This document shows positions 24,501-38,195 of a stretch of DNA of 64,000 bases, one piece after another. The notes beneath the pieces are model-generated. The model had not been told where the DNA came from and made no database searches. It worked only from the letters and a program-made list of their open reading frames with translations. Position numbers and translations under genes: made by a program. Positions within the stretch are counted from its first letter, which is position 1; every line of letters starts with the position of its first letter. The DNA is from Collybiopsis luxurians FD-317 M1 (Eukaryota > Basidiomycota > Agaricomycetes > Agaricales > Omphalotaceae), in contig KN834762.1 in the NCBI GenBank assembly GCA_000827265.1, positions 312,939 to 376,938 on the forward strand. The letters are read 5' to 3'.

Positions 24501-25663
24501 GCGAAGATCTGTACTCAAAAGTGAGAAGAAGGATGGAAACCATTCACGTATCACAACTGACCACAACCTCCATGGAGCGCAAGATGTTTATATCAGTACT
24601 TGAGTGCGACCATGCTTGCAACATCGATGGGACAGTTATTAAGCAATTACACTTGGTTCGCTGAGAGTGTGAAAGGATGTTCTCCGGAGTCGGGATGATG
24701 GGCTGCATGTCCGGTTTAGATACGACGGGTGGATACAACGCTGAAGAGAAGTGAGCTAAAATTCGCATATCGTACGAATACTCACAAACTGTCAACGAGT
24801 TGAATAAAGCACAAGCCAATTGTGCGTAAAATGCATAACCATGGAACGGAGGCAGAGCCATGGATCCTAGTCGCAGTGGAACATCATAATCCCGAAGCTC
24901 TGTTCCCGAGGCTACAGAAACTGTTAGGGTAAATTTGTAGCGGAGAACATTCGATAACCTACAGAAGCCGGCCCAACTTTGCACAGAATGATGATTTTGA
25001 GGAATAGCTTTCGGAAGGCCCGTGCTTCCGGATGAATGCAGAATCATTGCTGTCCCATTCGGATCTGGACGAACAGGACATGACGGATAAGGCTGAAATG
25101 GATCTGCATCTGTTTCCGTTCCAAGTTTAGGGTACAGTTCAATGAAACCTGGAACTTCTTCAAAGGTAATATCGAAACTCTCTTCGGAGGAACTTAATTC
25201 ATTTTTGATGCCATTTATGAGGTCTTTGAGAGTAGTATGTGTAGTAAGCAGACGATGTGCTCCAGATTTTCTCAGCAAGTTGACCACCGCGACTGCGGAA
25301 TTGCGTGGTGAGATTAGAAGGGGCTGTGGGAATGAGTTAAGCTTCCGCCTGAGAACATAAACGACGTACTACTAGGCCACTGTGCATAGTTCCGGCAATG
25401 ATAGTTTCGTAGACAAGTGTATCTGCCAGTGCTACCACAGCGACGACCGCGCGTTCAGGACCCGCTCGACGAGGTCGAACAATATGTGCAAAGCGGTGAC
25501 ATGCGCGTACAAACTCGAGAAAGGAAATCTCAGTCGCGTTCTGCTGGCTTTCACTGGCAGCGAACACAAACATAGGGCGTGTTGGGTTATGTTCATAGTG
25601 AAAACTAAGCAGCTCTGGTACGGTGTGAAGGACATCGAGGGAAGGGGTTGTAGCGGTGGTCAT
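21562..25663 (-). CDS. ATR-2: adenylate-forming reductase (A-T-R)
   Basis: Fourteen exons give one frame of 3282 bases (1093 aa) with the same layout as ATR-1. Motifs: LHSSGSTGLPKA; LYGGTEFAIP in place of YGSTE; GRIDDVLVHTSGEKT; the A10 region ARAPKGTVMRKAA; carrier site GLDSLSATILRL (Ser about 607, codon split by an intron); reductase LTGSTGSLGAQ and YGEGKYVSER. The end is YWVQSGL-stop at 21562. Two adenylation-domain introns (about 24912-24962 and 24741-24785) are multiples of three and free of stops, so their retention would add residues without breaking the frame. A TATA-like element lies at 25704-25714. It diverges clearly from the other three copies in sequence, so it is an older paralogue. 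Substrate unknown. Confidence 0.93.
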
Positions 25664-25703
25664 CTGGAAGACTTATGGAGTTTCAAGAGTAGATGCGAGT
25701 GGG

Positions 25704-25714
25704 TATATTTATAT
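25704..25714 (-). promoter_or_regulatory. TATA-like element of ATR-2
   Basis: On the minus strand an ATATAAATATA-type sequence lies about 40-50 bases before the ATR-2 ATG (25663), similar in spacing to the TATA elements of the other copies. Confidence 0.45.
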
Positions 25715-26099
25715 GAGAGCCGGAAAGGGGTCATCTGCGAATCCAACCAACTTCGGTTCATTTCTCGCCGTGGCTTGCAAGCCTGACCGTTGGAGAATCG
25801 AGATAGCGCTGGCACTCGGAGACCCATCGACTGCAGGTGATATTGAGATGATAGATTGCAACCATATTGAGTAGACTCGGGATATAGATGAGCCTAGGTT
25901 TTCTTCTAGTTTCAGGGCAAATCTCAGAAGGTGCCGAATTGCACGAGAGTATAAAGAAGAAATTGCTTCGGCAAGCCTGGTCTGGTGTAACTGCTCTCGG
26001 CTAGACGTGCCGTAAACGGCATACCAAGCCCGAAGGTCGGCAGCAATTATGTGGCGCCGCCACATGAGAGTACACGCCTGTATACATTGACATCTATCA
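25715..26099. other. Spacer between LYS1 3' end and ATR-2 promoter
   Basis: A 118-codon minus-strand open frame fills much of this spacer but shows no family motif. I take it as chance and leave it out as a gene. Confidence 0.4.
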
Positions 26100-27375
<1,276 letters not shown>

Positions 27376-27430
27376 ATCGAAAGCCAAGGGGTGGTGTCTG
27401 GTAAAATAGTCGCCTGCTGCAGGTACTACT

Positions 27431-27588
27431 ATAAAAGCGTTTTGATCTCCCCGAAAATGACTCCTCAAATTTGTTCTGACTCGAATCTCCGCATTACAAA
27501 ATTACAAAAATAAAAGCGTTTTGATCTCCCCGAAAATGACTCCTCAAATTTGTTCTGACTCGAATCTCCGCATTACAAAATTACAAAA
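27431..27588. repeat. Perfect 79-bp tandem duplication upstream of LYS1
   Basis: The unit beginning ATAAAAGCGTTTTGATC and ending CATTACAAAATTACAAAA occurs twice without a mismatch (27431-27509 and 27510-27588). It lies between the LYS1 start (27375) and the 3' end of the coiled-coil gene at 27745, so it duplicates part of the LYS1 promoter or leader. Confidence 0.95.
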
Positions 27589-27744
27589 TGGGTTCGCAAT
27601 CAAGATAAATCCAATACATCGATATGATCATCAACAAGGCTAGCATGCAGTAAATATCCATTGTAATAGTACATATTGTTGGAGTAAAGGTAAAAGTGTC
27701 CGAGGAAGTATAGAAACTCAGTCGTTCGTCACCTCTGAACAGCT

Positions 27745-30041
27745 TCACGCATGGTGTACTCGTGCTCGAATCCCTCCGAGTGGTTGAGATTGTGCCTGCA
27801 CCTGTTCCTGAGGCTGAGCACTTGAGCGATTTGGAAGAGGGAAGGGCACTGCAGGGGATGGATCAGGTTGTCGTCGAAGCCTATCCAATTCACCTTTTAA
27901 GGTATTCCTTTGATTGCGCAGGGAGTTAATCTTCCGATCCCTGGATTCCACAGCCGCTGAGAGTTGAGCAGAATTGGCTTGAACCGCCTCCTTCGCCTCC
28001 GCCAGTTGGGCACGCAGAGTAGCTGACTCGGTCTCAAGCTGCGAGAGCTTGTTCTGGAACTCCTCCTTAGCTTGTCGTTCGTTTCTCGTGTTCGTGTTTG
28101 CGGCAGCCAGCCGAGCTCGGAGATCACGGACATCCGAGGACATCATGTCTCTCTGAAGCTGCTGCCCAGTACGACTCGCTTCCAAATCACGCTGCAGCGT
28201 GTCACGTTCAGAGCGCAAAGACATGATATCTCGTTCTTTTGCCTCAATGGAGCTATCGGCTCCGGAGATCTGGTTCGAGAGCTTGTCAATTCGAACCTGC
28301 ATCTCTGCTTTTAGTGTCTCGACTTCCCGGTTCTTGGCCACGAGAAGTTCGCTCTTCTGCCTTCGAACCGCCTGCAGTTCGCGGTCCAAATCCTTTGCTC
28401 GATTAAAAGCACTGGCTCGTCCGTCCTCTCGTCCTTGCTCCAGCAGACCAATCTTCTTTTTCAGAGCATCTCGCTCTTCCTCCAACTCCCCGATCTTTGC
28501 CAGCATGGATATACGATCCACCTCAAACTCTTGTTCCATCTGGTCCTTTTCAGCCGTAAGGGAGCTGAGCTGCTTTGATTTATCCTGGACAATGACCTCT
28601 AGATCAGATACTCTAACCACAAGCTCCCCGCATTGAGCCTGAGTATCGTCTAGAACATTGGTGAGTGAGAGAATTTCATCCGAAGAACACTGCTTTGCGG
28701 AAGCAGCCTTGGAACGCTCCGACTCCAATTCGCGAACTTTGGTTTCCAGCTCGATTCGCAAGGATCGATTGGAGGCATTGAGATCACGTATGGTGCGTTC
28801 AGACGTGTTCGAGAGGTTGTCCCGCTCGCGTTCAAGTCGGTCAAAGTCAGCCCTCATATTGTCGCGGGCTTCCGTCAGTTGGAGGATCTCGTCAGCAGTA
28901 TGCAATGCGGCTGCCCTTGCTCGCGTGCGCTCCATCTCGAGCTCGTGAATAGTGCTCTGAAGCTGGACACGGAGGGTTCCGTTCGCCTCTAACTGCCGTT
29001 TGGTATTGGCAGCTAGCTCATCGAGCTTGTGGCGGAGGCCGGCAGCCGTAGCGGATCCATCATCACGAGCTAATTTAATCTCTTCAGCTGCCCTGGATGC
29101 AGCTGATTTGAGGGTTTCGATTTCGCGGGCACGATCTGCGAGTTGCGTAGAGAGTGTGTCTTTTGAAGCCAACGCCTCTCGACATTGCCGCTCGAAATTT
29201 GCAATCCTAGTTTGTGCTTCCTGACTTTGTGAAGTTAGCCGTTTCACTTCCGTAGATAGGCTGTCTTTCTCCGAGGAAACGGTCGTATGCTTGCGAGAAA
29301 TTTCAGCGAGTCGTGTTTCTGTGTTTTCTTTGTCCTTTACGAGCTCCGTCATCCTAACTGTATTGGTTCGTCCTTCTTCCTTGAGAGTGTCAAGTTCCTT
29401 CCGCAATCGCTGCACCTCAGCTGCGTGCGCAACCATCTCCTCCTTGTGGGTATTCTCAAGCTCCGCAATTACGGCAAGGTGGTGCTGACGTTCATCATCC
29501 AGTATCTGCGAACTTGTGGCGAGATCGAAAGGCTCCTCGTGTAGCTCATGACTGTCGCCATGAGCAGAGGCGTAAAGTGAACTATAGGAATCATCTGAAG
29601 ATACGCTGCTTCTACCAGTCGACAGCCTGCCACCCGCGGGAAAGGAAGCCTGTGCACCGTCCTCTATTCCCCCCTCGCCTTGCCTCCGGTACGAGTCTGC
29701 AAACTCAGAAAAATCCAGCGACGAGTCTTCGTCATCGTCGGTAGTTTCGGTATCCGATAATTCTGCTCTAAAATCAAATTGGTTCTAGGAAGAGTGAATA
29801 CTCGAGTGGTCAATGTAGTGAATGAAATGACTTGCCATTCGAGTGGCGTTCAGCAAATCTCGTTCCATCGCAGCGTGCATTTGAGCTATGTCTCCTTGAG
29901 TGAAGATGGTGCTCATATGAGAGAATCGGAACATAGGGTCCGGATGCTCTGGAGAGTGAAGATTCAAGAACAAACACAAAAAAGAGAAACAAAGAACAGC
30001 GGCACGCGACTTACATGCGCAAATTGCGCGTACTCGGTCAT
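27745..30041 (-). CDS. Long coiled-coil protein, function unknown
   Basis: Exon 1 is nine codons (MTEYAQFAH at 30041), spliced to EHPDPMFRFSHM ... NATRMA, then to a long exon from about 29770 to 27745. The N-terminal 150 residues are acidic and Ser-rich (TETTDDDEDSS), likely disordered. The rest is about 600 residues of nearly unbroken heptads with many Glu, Lys, Arg and Leu (for example VQRLRKELDTLKEEG), as in golgin- or cingulin-like rods. The C-terminus is a short Pro/Gln-rich tail ending RVHHA-stop. It may act as a tether or scaffold, by analogy only. No GRIP, PACT or other defined anchor was seen. Composition is similar to the coiled-coil gene at 12831-14928, but I see no clear homology between them. 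Confidence 0.78.
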
Positions 30042-30184
30042 CTGAAAGTCACATTCGCGTTTGCTCGTGTGTATTCAATGTTCATTGTTCAATCGTTTAC
30101 GTACTCGTATATATACAGCATTTTTCGAATAAGTACACACGCGAAACACAGATTACAAGTACAAAACACGCATCCCAAAACATC

Positions 30185-33120
30185 TCAAAGGTTCAACGTT
30201 ACAGCATTAAGCACTTTCCGCTGAATCTCTTCAACAGTTGTGCCCTCTCCGACCTCTCCCTTTATCCATTCCTTCGCCTTCTCGATCAAATCCAATGCCT
30301 CTTCACCTCCCGATTTCTCCATCCATGACCAAGCTAGTACTGTAGCGGCAACATTCTGAGTGACGCCTACAGCAGCTAGTTTTTCTTCGACCTCAGTCAA
30401 GGTATCATGAATTCCTAAAAGAACGAGAAGATCCGCGCTCAGAGATAGACCACCGTTAAATTGCTGCATTCGGGCAATTGCAGTGAGGCGGTCACTATCC
30501 AGCATGGTGGATGCCGCCGCCATAGAGGCCAGTTTTTTCTTCTTCTTTGGAGGAGTATTTACTTCGAGATCCGACGAGGTAGACTCGGACTGCACAGCCC
30601 AAGATTCTGGAGCAGTCCAGGCGACAGAACCCGAGGTAACTTGATCAGTTTCTTCTTCCTCTTCATCATCAACACTAGATTCAACTTGAGCCGCAGATGC
30701 CCCAGATGAACCAGGAGCAGAAGCAGCAGATCGAAGAACTCGACCGGGAGGCCGCGCCATAGCTCTCTGTCTTCCTCTCATACCGTTTGTCATACGAGCC
30801 ATCTGTTTTCTGGCGGCTTTCCCCCCGGTGCTACGCCTCGCGGAAACAGCGGTGGCGGCTCCTCCGAAATTGGACGTACCGGAAACAGGTATCAAGGCTG
30901 GCTCGGTATCTTCATCACGATAGTCAACAGCGATGAAACTCGTATGCTTGCTGGCAAGTTGGTATGTCGTCCCAAGTCGAACAATTTCCTTTTTCAGATA
31001 GGCTTCTTGGAGTTCAGAATTATCTTTGAACGATTCAGATATATCACTAGGGAATGCGTGTTTCCCATCTTGGCGATCTGTGATTAGCGCTTTTGCGGCA
31101 AGGGTGTGCAGGAAAGGCGGAGGGAATGAATCAGGGCGAGAATGAGAGCTCGAAGTCAGCATTGAATTGAACGGAGATGAAAGGAGCTGCGATAATGGGA
31201 TGACAAGCTCGACAGAGGTTCTGGTGGTGGCAACTACACCCTTCATCTTGATCGAAGATGGTAAACTATCTCCCTTCCCATTGACTATAGCATAGATCTG
31301 CATCCTCGTACCGGGGAACAAATTCGAAACAACGACAGGAGCTACTTGAAGGGCTGGAGGTGGCGGGAGAATAGGATTCAGTGCCGGCGGAGGACCCGTA
31401 GACGAGCCTTCAGCCATTGCAAGGTCATTGTCGAATAAATTGAGTGTAAGGGCCGGAGCAGTAGTGCCGCTCTCCTCGGCAGTATTTTCCTTCTCCGGAC
31501 TATCCAAAATCTCAAAATCGTCATCAGATCCTTGAGCAGCTTCGTTTGGTTCTTCACCAGTCCAAAGTACAGTGATATCCTTTATCGGGGGAGTTCTGGC
31601 AGCACGAACTAATCGTGCACATTTCCCAACGACGGGTTCTCCTTGTTTGACATATACTGACATGCCAGCACCGGCACGAGCAATGCTATCACAGGTATCT
31701 GTAGAGGCTCCATTGCCAATTCCAACGGTGAATATCCGAATAAACGAGCTCGGGTCGTTCGGTACCGGGAGGCTGGTAACTGCGGTCCTGGTATGGGAGA
31801 CACATCGAGAAACATCCCAAGCACTACCGTCAGTTAAGAGAAGAACTGCAACAGGACGAACAAGAGGTTTCGTCAATGAAGAGAAAACAAGTTCGAGCGC
31901 TGAGGCAATTTCGGTGCCTCCGTAGTCAGCATCCATGGCACTGTAAGTTTGCTCATTAGTAAAAACGATTAATTATCAAATATTGTCTGAAAACCTACTC
32001 GACGTGGTTCGATGCCTCCTCCAAAGTAGCTTGGTTATAAGCGCGACTAGCTTCCCACAATTTCGTTGTTCGAGACCCGAACGAAAAGATGTTGAAAGTG
32101 GTTCCGACAGTGGGAAGACCTCGAAGAAGCACGATTAACGCCTCACGGACCAGTTGAATATTCTGACCCTCCATACTACCACTACGATCGACGAGGAAAA
32201 CGTACTCCATACCACCTGGAGCATCGGGTAGATTGAATCGCGGAACGAATGTCAGCGCCAGTGCCGCCGTCTCATGGTTCGGGCTCGGGTGAAGTTCCAC
32301 GAAGCCTCGAGGCGCATCGAGGTCGGCCGCAGTGACGACCAGCACGACATCTTGGGTTAGAAATCCAGTGGGATCAGTGAGAGACACGCTGGCAAAATGG
32401 GAAGTCTCATTTGGGGCAGTCATGCCGTCTGGGAGACCCAGCTCGAGCGAGATAGGATGGCCAGATGGGCAGGAAATGCTCTTGATAGCGCCGGCCTGCT
32501 GAACAATCACATTCATCTGGAATGGTTGATGCGCTGTCGTACCCAATGCAGTATTTACTGTCGGGGCGGCACCGTATCTCTGGGCATAAGTTCGCGGAAA
32601 AATGAATTTGATCTGGTCCTTCTTCTCGTCGTCCATGAGAGGTTGAAGATAACGTAAATGGATTGTAACTGCCTCTGAGGGTAAAATATTGCCGACACTG
32701 ATGGAAAACACTATCGAAGCCTTGCTTAGCGATAAATTTCGTGAAAATCGGAGTATAATGCGTACCATCCGCGGTCTCAACCTGTCCTAAACTCGCCGTG
32801 TGACCCTTTCTCAAAGCACTGGCATACTCCTTCATTGCCTCGTCCTTTTCCTTCACAACACCTTCAACTCTCGTTCCGTCCTGCTTGACCATCTCAAAGC
32901 CATATATTGCAGCGTCAGCCATTAAGCCAAAAGAATACACGGTCGAAATCGTTGAGTTGAACGGATTGGTGAATTTTTGAGAGAGTGTGATTGAAGCATG
33001 AACGTCCGCAATAGTGACCTCGGCTGAGGAACCGTCAAGGACGAGGTCCCTGCCCGTACCAGAATCATATAAGCGACAACGGTATGCGTTGGTAATGTGC
33101 TGATGTTTTGTCCGGGCCAT
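30185..33120 (-). CDS. VIT and von Willebrand A domain protein
   Basis: Three-exon gene. The N-terminus (MARTKHQHITNAYRC) has no signal peptide. Residues about 10-130 are a VIT (vault/inter-alpha-trypsin) domain: ITLSQKFTNPFNSTISTVYSF, then KEKDEAMKEYASALRKGHTA. A von Willebrand A domain follows, with the metal-ion (MIDAS) motif DRSGSMEG and the later MDADYGGTEIASALELVF. Next is a low-complexity Ser/Asp/Pro-rich linker with basic patches (KQMARMTNGMRGRQRAMARP), then a C-terminal helical region with ALDLIEKAKEWIKGEV. Introns are at about 32765-32712 and 31995-31940. The architecture resembles intracellular VIT-VWA proteins found in many fungi and in vault PARP4. The role is unknown; a protein-interaction function is likely. 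Confidence 0.87.
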
Positions 33121-33889
33121 TGAAGATGATGCTCAGTGGGAGATCAGCCCTTTTATACATGCTCTTGGCTTGACAACGCGGTACCGAGGCTGGTCCACCT
33201 GACTGACTCGGTGTTGAGGACGATGAAGCACTGCAAAAACGGTCAGATCAATATAGAAATGTCGAAATTGACACACTTTATAGATTACGGAGCACCTTTT
33301 CGAGAGAAATGTCCATTGGAGGTTCCATAGTAATTTCTTATAAAGAGAGGCCAGAAACGAGTACTGAGGTCGTCGTAAACGTCTGTCATGGGGACAAGCT
33401 GGTCGCTCAAGAGAAGCACGGGCGCTTATTCAAATAGGCGTCTGGACCACCGTGTTAATCCGGCATTTCAAAATTTCTGATTTCGCACCCGAGAATGTGG
33501 AACTTGCGAGGCCCAGACCTCAAAATGGAGAGTCAAACTATTCCAGTTGAACGTTGTTCGGATGCTTTTCTTTAGCCCTCGTCTCGGTATTACTTTTCTT
33601 GCCAGCTGTGAAAGTTTGTTCGAAAATATTGACAGGTAAACTCTGCGGTATAAGTAGTGCTCATTACTCTTGCTATAAAAGGATTCTGGCGCAGGGCTTA
33701 TATTCTTAAAACCTGTAATTCAATCTTTCCCACTGTAGTGAAGCGGGGAATGCGCTGCAATTTCAGTGCCACTCTCGACGCCATGTTTCGATCGTGTTCA
33801 TTTGAGAACGACAGTCTCTGGTTTTGAGTAGTACGTTTAAATTCATCCAACACGGTATCGTTATCGTTCTTATAGATCATACGTACTAT

Positions 33890-36800
33890 TTACACTCCAC
33901 ATCGAACCCAATACTTGACCCATCGTTCAGCATCCTCATAGTTAATCTGCTCTAGGTCTTTCATACGTGGACTGATTCGCTGGATGTTACTGATACTCAT
34001 GGAGCTCAATCCGAGCGCCTCGTATAACCCATCCCTATTCTTTGAAGCATATGTATCTGCCTCAGCCATACTTCTAACGAACTCCAGAATCTTGGCAGCG
34101 GGCTTTTAGAAGTTGATAAGTTGAATTCTCCGTGAAAAACTGAACTGAAATTACTTACCATTTTGCTTGCTATCTCTTCTGCAGGTTCTCGCCTGGCCGA
34201 TTCTTCGAGAGCAGTGAACCATTTCTGAAATGGGACAAGTGGTAAGGCAGTCGAGCTAAGATTTTTGGCTGAAAGCAATGATTGGCGAATAGCTTCCATG
34301 ACTGAAGTCCATGAGAGGGGATGAGGGTGCACTAGATTGATTGCTGGAGGTACATGCTGTTCAGAAAAGCCGACATCCAAGATGGCTTCGGCAATTGCAT
34401 CCATAGGCACCCATGAAATCACCTGTTGAAGATGAGAAAGTGTAAAGGGACTAGAAGAGGACCTACACCGTGAGCATCAGGAAGCATATTCAAAGCTAAG
34501 CCAGATTTAATGATCATCGGAAGCCAGTCACTCATAGCCCAAGCTCCGCTCGGTTGACCACCGACGATCTGACCTATTCGGAAGGAGGAAAAGTGCAGAC
34601 CACTTTTGTGCAAAAGCTAAAGACCCCTCAGCTTTGCGACTGTAAGAAACACGCAACAAAACGAATTACCCTCTCAGATACATATTTGCTCTCTCCATAA
34701 CCTGCGCCAACAGCGTACTTGGGATTCATTACTACTTCTTCGGGATATGGTCCTAGACTCGCATCCCAAGACTGTGTTGCTCCAATGGAAGACGTGAACA
34801 AAAATCGAAGAGAGGAGACATGACGGCATGAGCGAGATAATTCTATCAAGTTTCGCGTTCCGCGAACATGGGGCTCGAAGGAAGACAAAGACAGATTGAA
34901 GTCCAATCTCCAAGCGTTGTGTATGACTAACGTCAAACTTTCCTTCAACTAGCGAAACGGTAAGAGATGAGATCCTCAGAGGTCAGATTGTACCTCACCT
35001 GATTATAAATATGGTCCGTCAGTCCGAGCTTGGGTTGGGAATATTCACCTTCAAGGAAAACAAGCTTCGTTGAAGCCAGGAGATTAATATCTATCAGATT
35101 GTCTTCGAATCGTTCTCTGTGCCTGTCTGAAATGGAATTCTGTGTAGAAGGCCGGTTTAGAGCATATACCCGCTCGACTTTCTCGTTCGAAAGTAACATT
35201 GCGAGTATTTGAGAACCCAGGTTTCCTGTCGATCCCGTTAGAAGTACAGTGTGCTGACTTGGTGCAGGAACAGAATCATCAACATTCGGCAGCGGGTGCA
35301 GTCCTTGGGAGTAAGACTGGATCATTGCCTCCATGACCTCCTCATGAGTCTGACTAAGACAATCTTGAGAAGACGGACCCTGCACAAGTGCAACAATGGA
35401 TACAGATAAATCGTGGATCGAGGGGTACTTGTACACCACGTTCTGGGTGATGAGTCGAGCGGCGAACTTCGTTGAGAGATTGCTGGATAACGCACTGACT
35501 ATCCGTAAACGGAGGACAGTAGCGCACAAGCTGAAAGGTCGGATATACAATACGGCTCCTATAACCAACATATTTGTTACTCACCTGTCGAAGCCATGGT
35601 GAAACATGTCATCAAAAGGAGCTAATGGTTTCCCGCAGATATCTTGAGCTTGTTCTGTGAGCCAGGATTGAACATCCAGCTGTCCCCAGCTCGCAGGAGG
35701 CGCCACCAATCCACTGCCTGCATTCGATTCCACAGACTCATATCTAATAGTTATTCGTATTGGAAGATGCCTCAAGTGTGAGCGAAGACTCAGCAGAGAC
35801 GCACATTTGGTCAATCTCTTTCTCATATACCTGATAGGCTGCTTTCCGTAAAACCGTGCCCTTTGGTGCACGTGGAAGAGGCTTATTGCTAGACGTAATA
35901 AGAATCATCTCCTTGTAGATCCTGCTATATGCTGGAGCTAGTCGATTCGCTTCATCAATCATTGGCCTAGGAGCGACAGCTATTACATCAAGTTTTTCAT
36001 TACCAGCTCACTCAGCAACGTACCATATCTGATTTCGGAACCTGGACACTTCAGAATCGTCTTCAACATTAATTTCGTTGCCAGGTGAAGGTTCAATGAG
36101 GATCCCAGCCTGATCCCTCTGTCTTCCAAACATCACTACGCCCTGGACCCTAGTCGTGAGGTTCAGTCATCACTGCGATCTATATTTTTGCAACTCTACT
36201 CACAAGGGGCTTGTCATGATCATATTCTCAATCGGCATAGGTACTGTTTTTTCGCCGGAGGAGTGAACCAAAACTTCGTCTATACGGCCGACGCTAAGCA
36301 ACAACCAGTGGTAAGTATCTTTGGGATCTTCAAGTTGGTGACCCACATTTTCCATTTTCCCGGTTTCGATGGATGTGGAACCCACAGATCCGATGTAGCA
36401 TTCCCAGGAACATCATCGAGGTTCTTGACTGACACTACATGGGTGTCTGAGTTCTGTGCATTCGGGTTAAGCTACATTCAGAATCAATAAGAAATTCCTA
36501 CGAGGAATTGAAGTTCGCTGCTGCCATCTCCTTGGGGGACCCATCGTATATTAGTCTCTTTTGCCCATGTCATCCAACACCAATCCTCATCATCCTTCGG
36601 GTCAAAGGACACATCACAGACAGCACCGACTTCCGTAGTACCATAGACGGCGCGCAGGCGAACCCCGCGTGAGACGAGATATTCGCCTATTGGAGGAGAT
36701 AAGGGGCCACCACCAAACATCTAAAAATGGTCAGCGACATTCCAAATTAGAGCGGTAGCAAAGAACACAGACCACACCCTTGAGTCCCTTCAAAATTTCC

Positions 36801-37867
36801 ACATCGTTCTCATCCTGAGCCCAAATTTGAATTAGTGAAGGAACGATCATCATAAAGTCAGATTTAGTTATTTTGACGTGTTGCAAGATTTTTGTGGGCG
36901 AAGGGGAAATCGGCAATGCATCAGGTTTTGTCACGGTCGGCGGATACAGCGCAGTAGAGATAGAGGCAAATATCGGATAAACAAATTGTGTGAGGAATCC
37001 CAAAGCATGGAAAGGTGGAAGAGGCATGACCCCCATACGGAATGAATGAAAGTGTTCAGTAAGTGCTAAAGGCGGGGCAAATCAAGAGAGGCACCAATAG
37101 CAAAAAGGTGCTTTATAACTTACACATTCTCGCCCAACTGTGCATGATGGATCTATGCGTGGTCGCAATGACCTTAGGTAAACCGGTGCTTCCAGAAGAG
37201 TGCAAGTAGATAGCCACATCGTCCGCCTTGGGTAAGGAGGTCGTCGAGGGATATTTCTTGAACGGATCGGCTTCCTTCTCTGCTCCCAACTTGGGGAAAA
37301 GCTGATTTAAGTTTGGAATTTCATCCACGACAACATCATAGACAGGGTCCTCTGGAATTGAGAAGCGGACCAACTCAGCCTTGAATCCCCGGAGAAGCTC
37401 CTCGAGAGTATTGCGTGTGGCAAGGACTCGATGGCAGCCCGCCTGTCGGAGTAAATGGATGACGGCTGCTGGAGTAAGTCGAGGCGAAATTAGGAGTGGC
37501 TGCATTGTATCTATGAGGATTCGTTTAAATTCCGCCCATACAACAAACATACTTTAAATCCAGCCAGAAAAAGCCCAGAAACAACCGTCTGATAGACAAG
37601 CGCGTCGACCAGTGCAACAACAGCGACAACTTTTCCGTCCCTTCCACTGCGTCCCGGACGGATAAGATGTGCAGCGCGGTGGCTGGCGCGTACAAACTCC
37701 AAGTAAGTGATTTCCGTAAGATCGGCTTCACTAACTTGCTGTTTTGCGGCATCGTAGGCAGCGAAGACATAGGCCGGTCGAGTGGAATTATGTTCAAGCT
37801 GAAAATCTAAAGCTTCGGAGACAGTGATAAATTTTTCACGATAGGGAGGGACGACGGAGACAGACAT
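33890..37867 (-). CDS. ATR-3: adenylate-forming reductase (A-T-R)
   Basis: Intact copy in the left arm. Start ATG 37867 (MSVSVVPPYREKFITVSEAL), stop TAA 33890. Adenylation domain: LHSSGSTGLPKVIATTH, RMGVMPLPPFHALGF, VYGTTEVGAVCDVSF, GRIDEVLVHSSGEKT, and PRAPKGTVLRKAAYQ (A10 lysine). Carrier site: FDSLCATVLRL, with the Ser codon split by an intron. Reductase: LTGSTGNLGSQI, VIHNAWRLDFNLSLSSFE, YGESKYVSER and NMLPDAHG. The intron before the GRIDEV exon and all other introns keep positions equivalent to ATR-1. Compared with ATR-4 the protein differs at scattered residues only. I see no frameshift. The gene reads toward the VWA-protein promoter region. Confidence 0.92.
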
Positions 37868-37934
37868 CGAAAACAACTGCGTATAAATGGAGACGAGGGA
37901 GCTATACGGAGCCTGAAAGACGAATAGGATAGTT

Positions 37935-37944
37935 CTTTTATATC
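37935..37944 (-). promoter_or_regulatory. TATA-like element of ATR-3
   Basis: On the minus strand GATATAAAAG lies about 70 bases before the ATR-3 ATG. The equivalent in ATR-4 is GATATAAGAA at 50251-50260. Confidence 0.45.
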
Positions 37945-38195
37945 CTGGTCCGCTTTATTGTGACCAAATTAAGATTGAACTACATTGATTGCTCTCAACA
38001 ATGTCAACAGGCAGATCGGTCCGGCGAACAGGACTTATTCGTAAGTAAAGATAAGCCAGGTGCCCCGGTGGGAGGGAAAACAGTCAAACAATGGCAGCTA
38101 TGGGAGAAACAGCTGGAAATGATGGTACCCCAACGATGATTCCGTGTCAGAGGATGTTCCAAAATATCTCCGAACCATAGTTAAACGAGATCATC

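Larger units (their letters stand above)
33460..38195. repeat. Left arm of a large inverted duplication
   Basis: This segment, read on the minus strand, matches about 49925-54762 read on the plus strand. The match covers the promoter, all exons and introns of ATR-3/ATR-4 and several hundred bases downstream. It stops near 33460 (shared AAATTTCTGATTTCGC-type end) and near 38195 (shared GTTTAACTATGGTTC). Scattered substitutions and indels are visible, so the arms are not identical copies of one read set. Confidence 0.92.

Noticed and set aside
25709..26065. 118-codon minus-strand frame upstream of ATR-2
   Set aside because: It overlaps the promoter, contains no family motif and has no splicing partner; chance is more likely.
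28199..28636. 145-codon plus-strand Ser/Arg-rich frame
   Set aside because: Antisense of the coiled-coil gene; the composition is what reversed heptad codons give.
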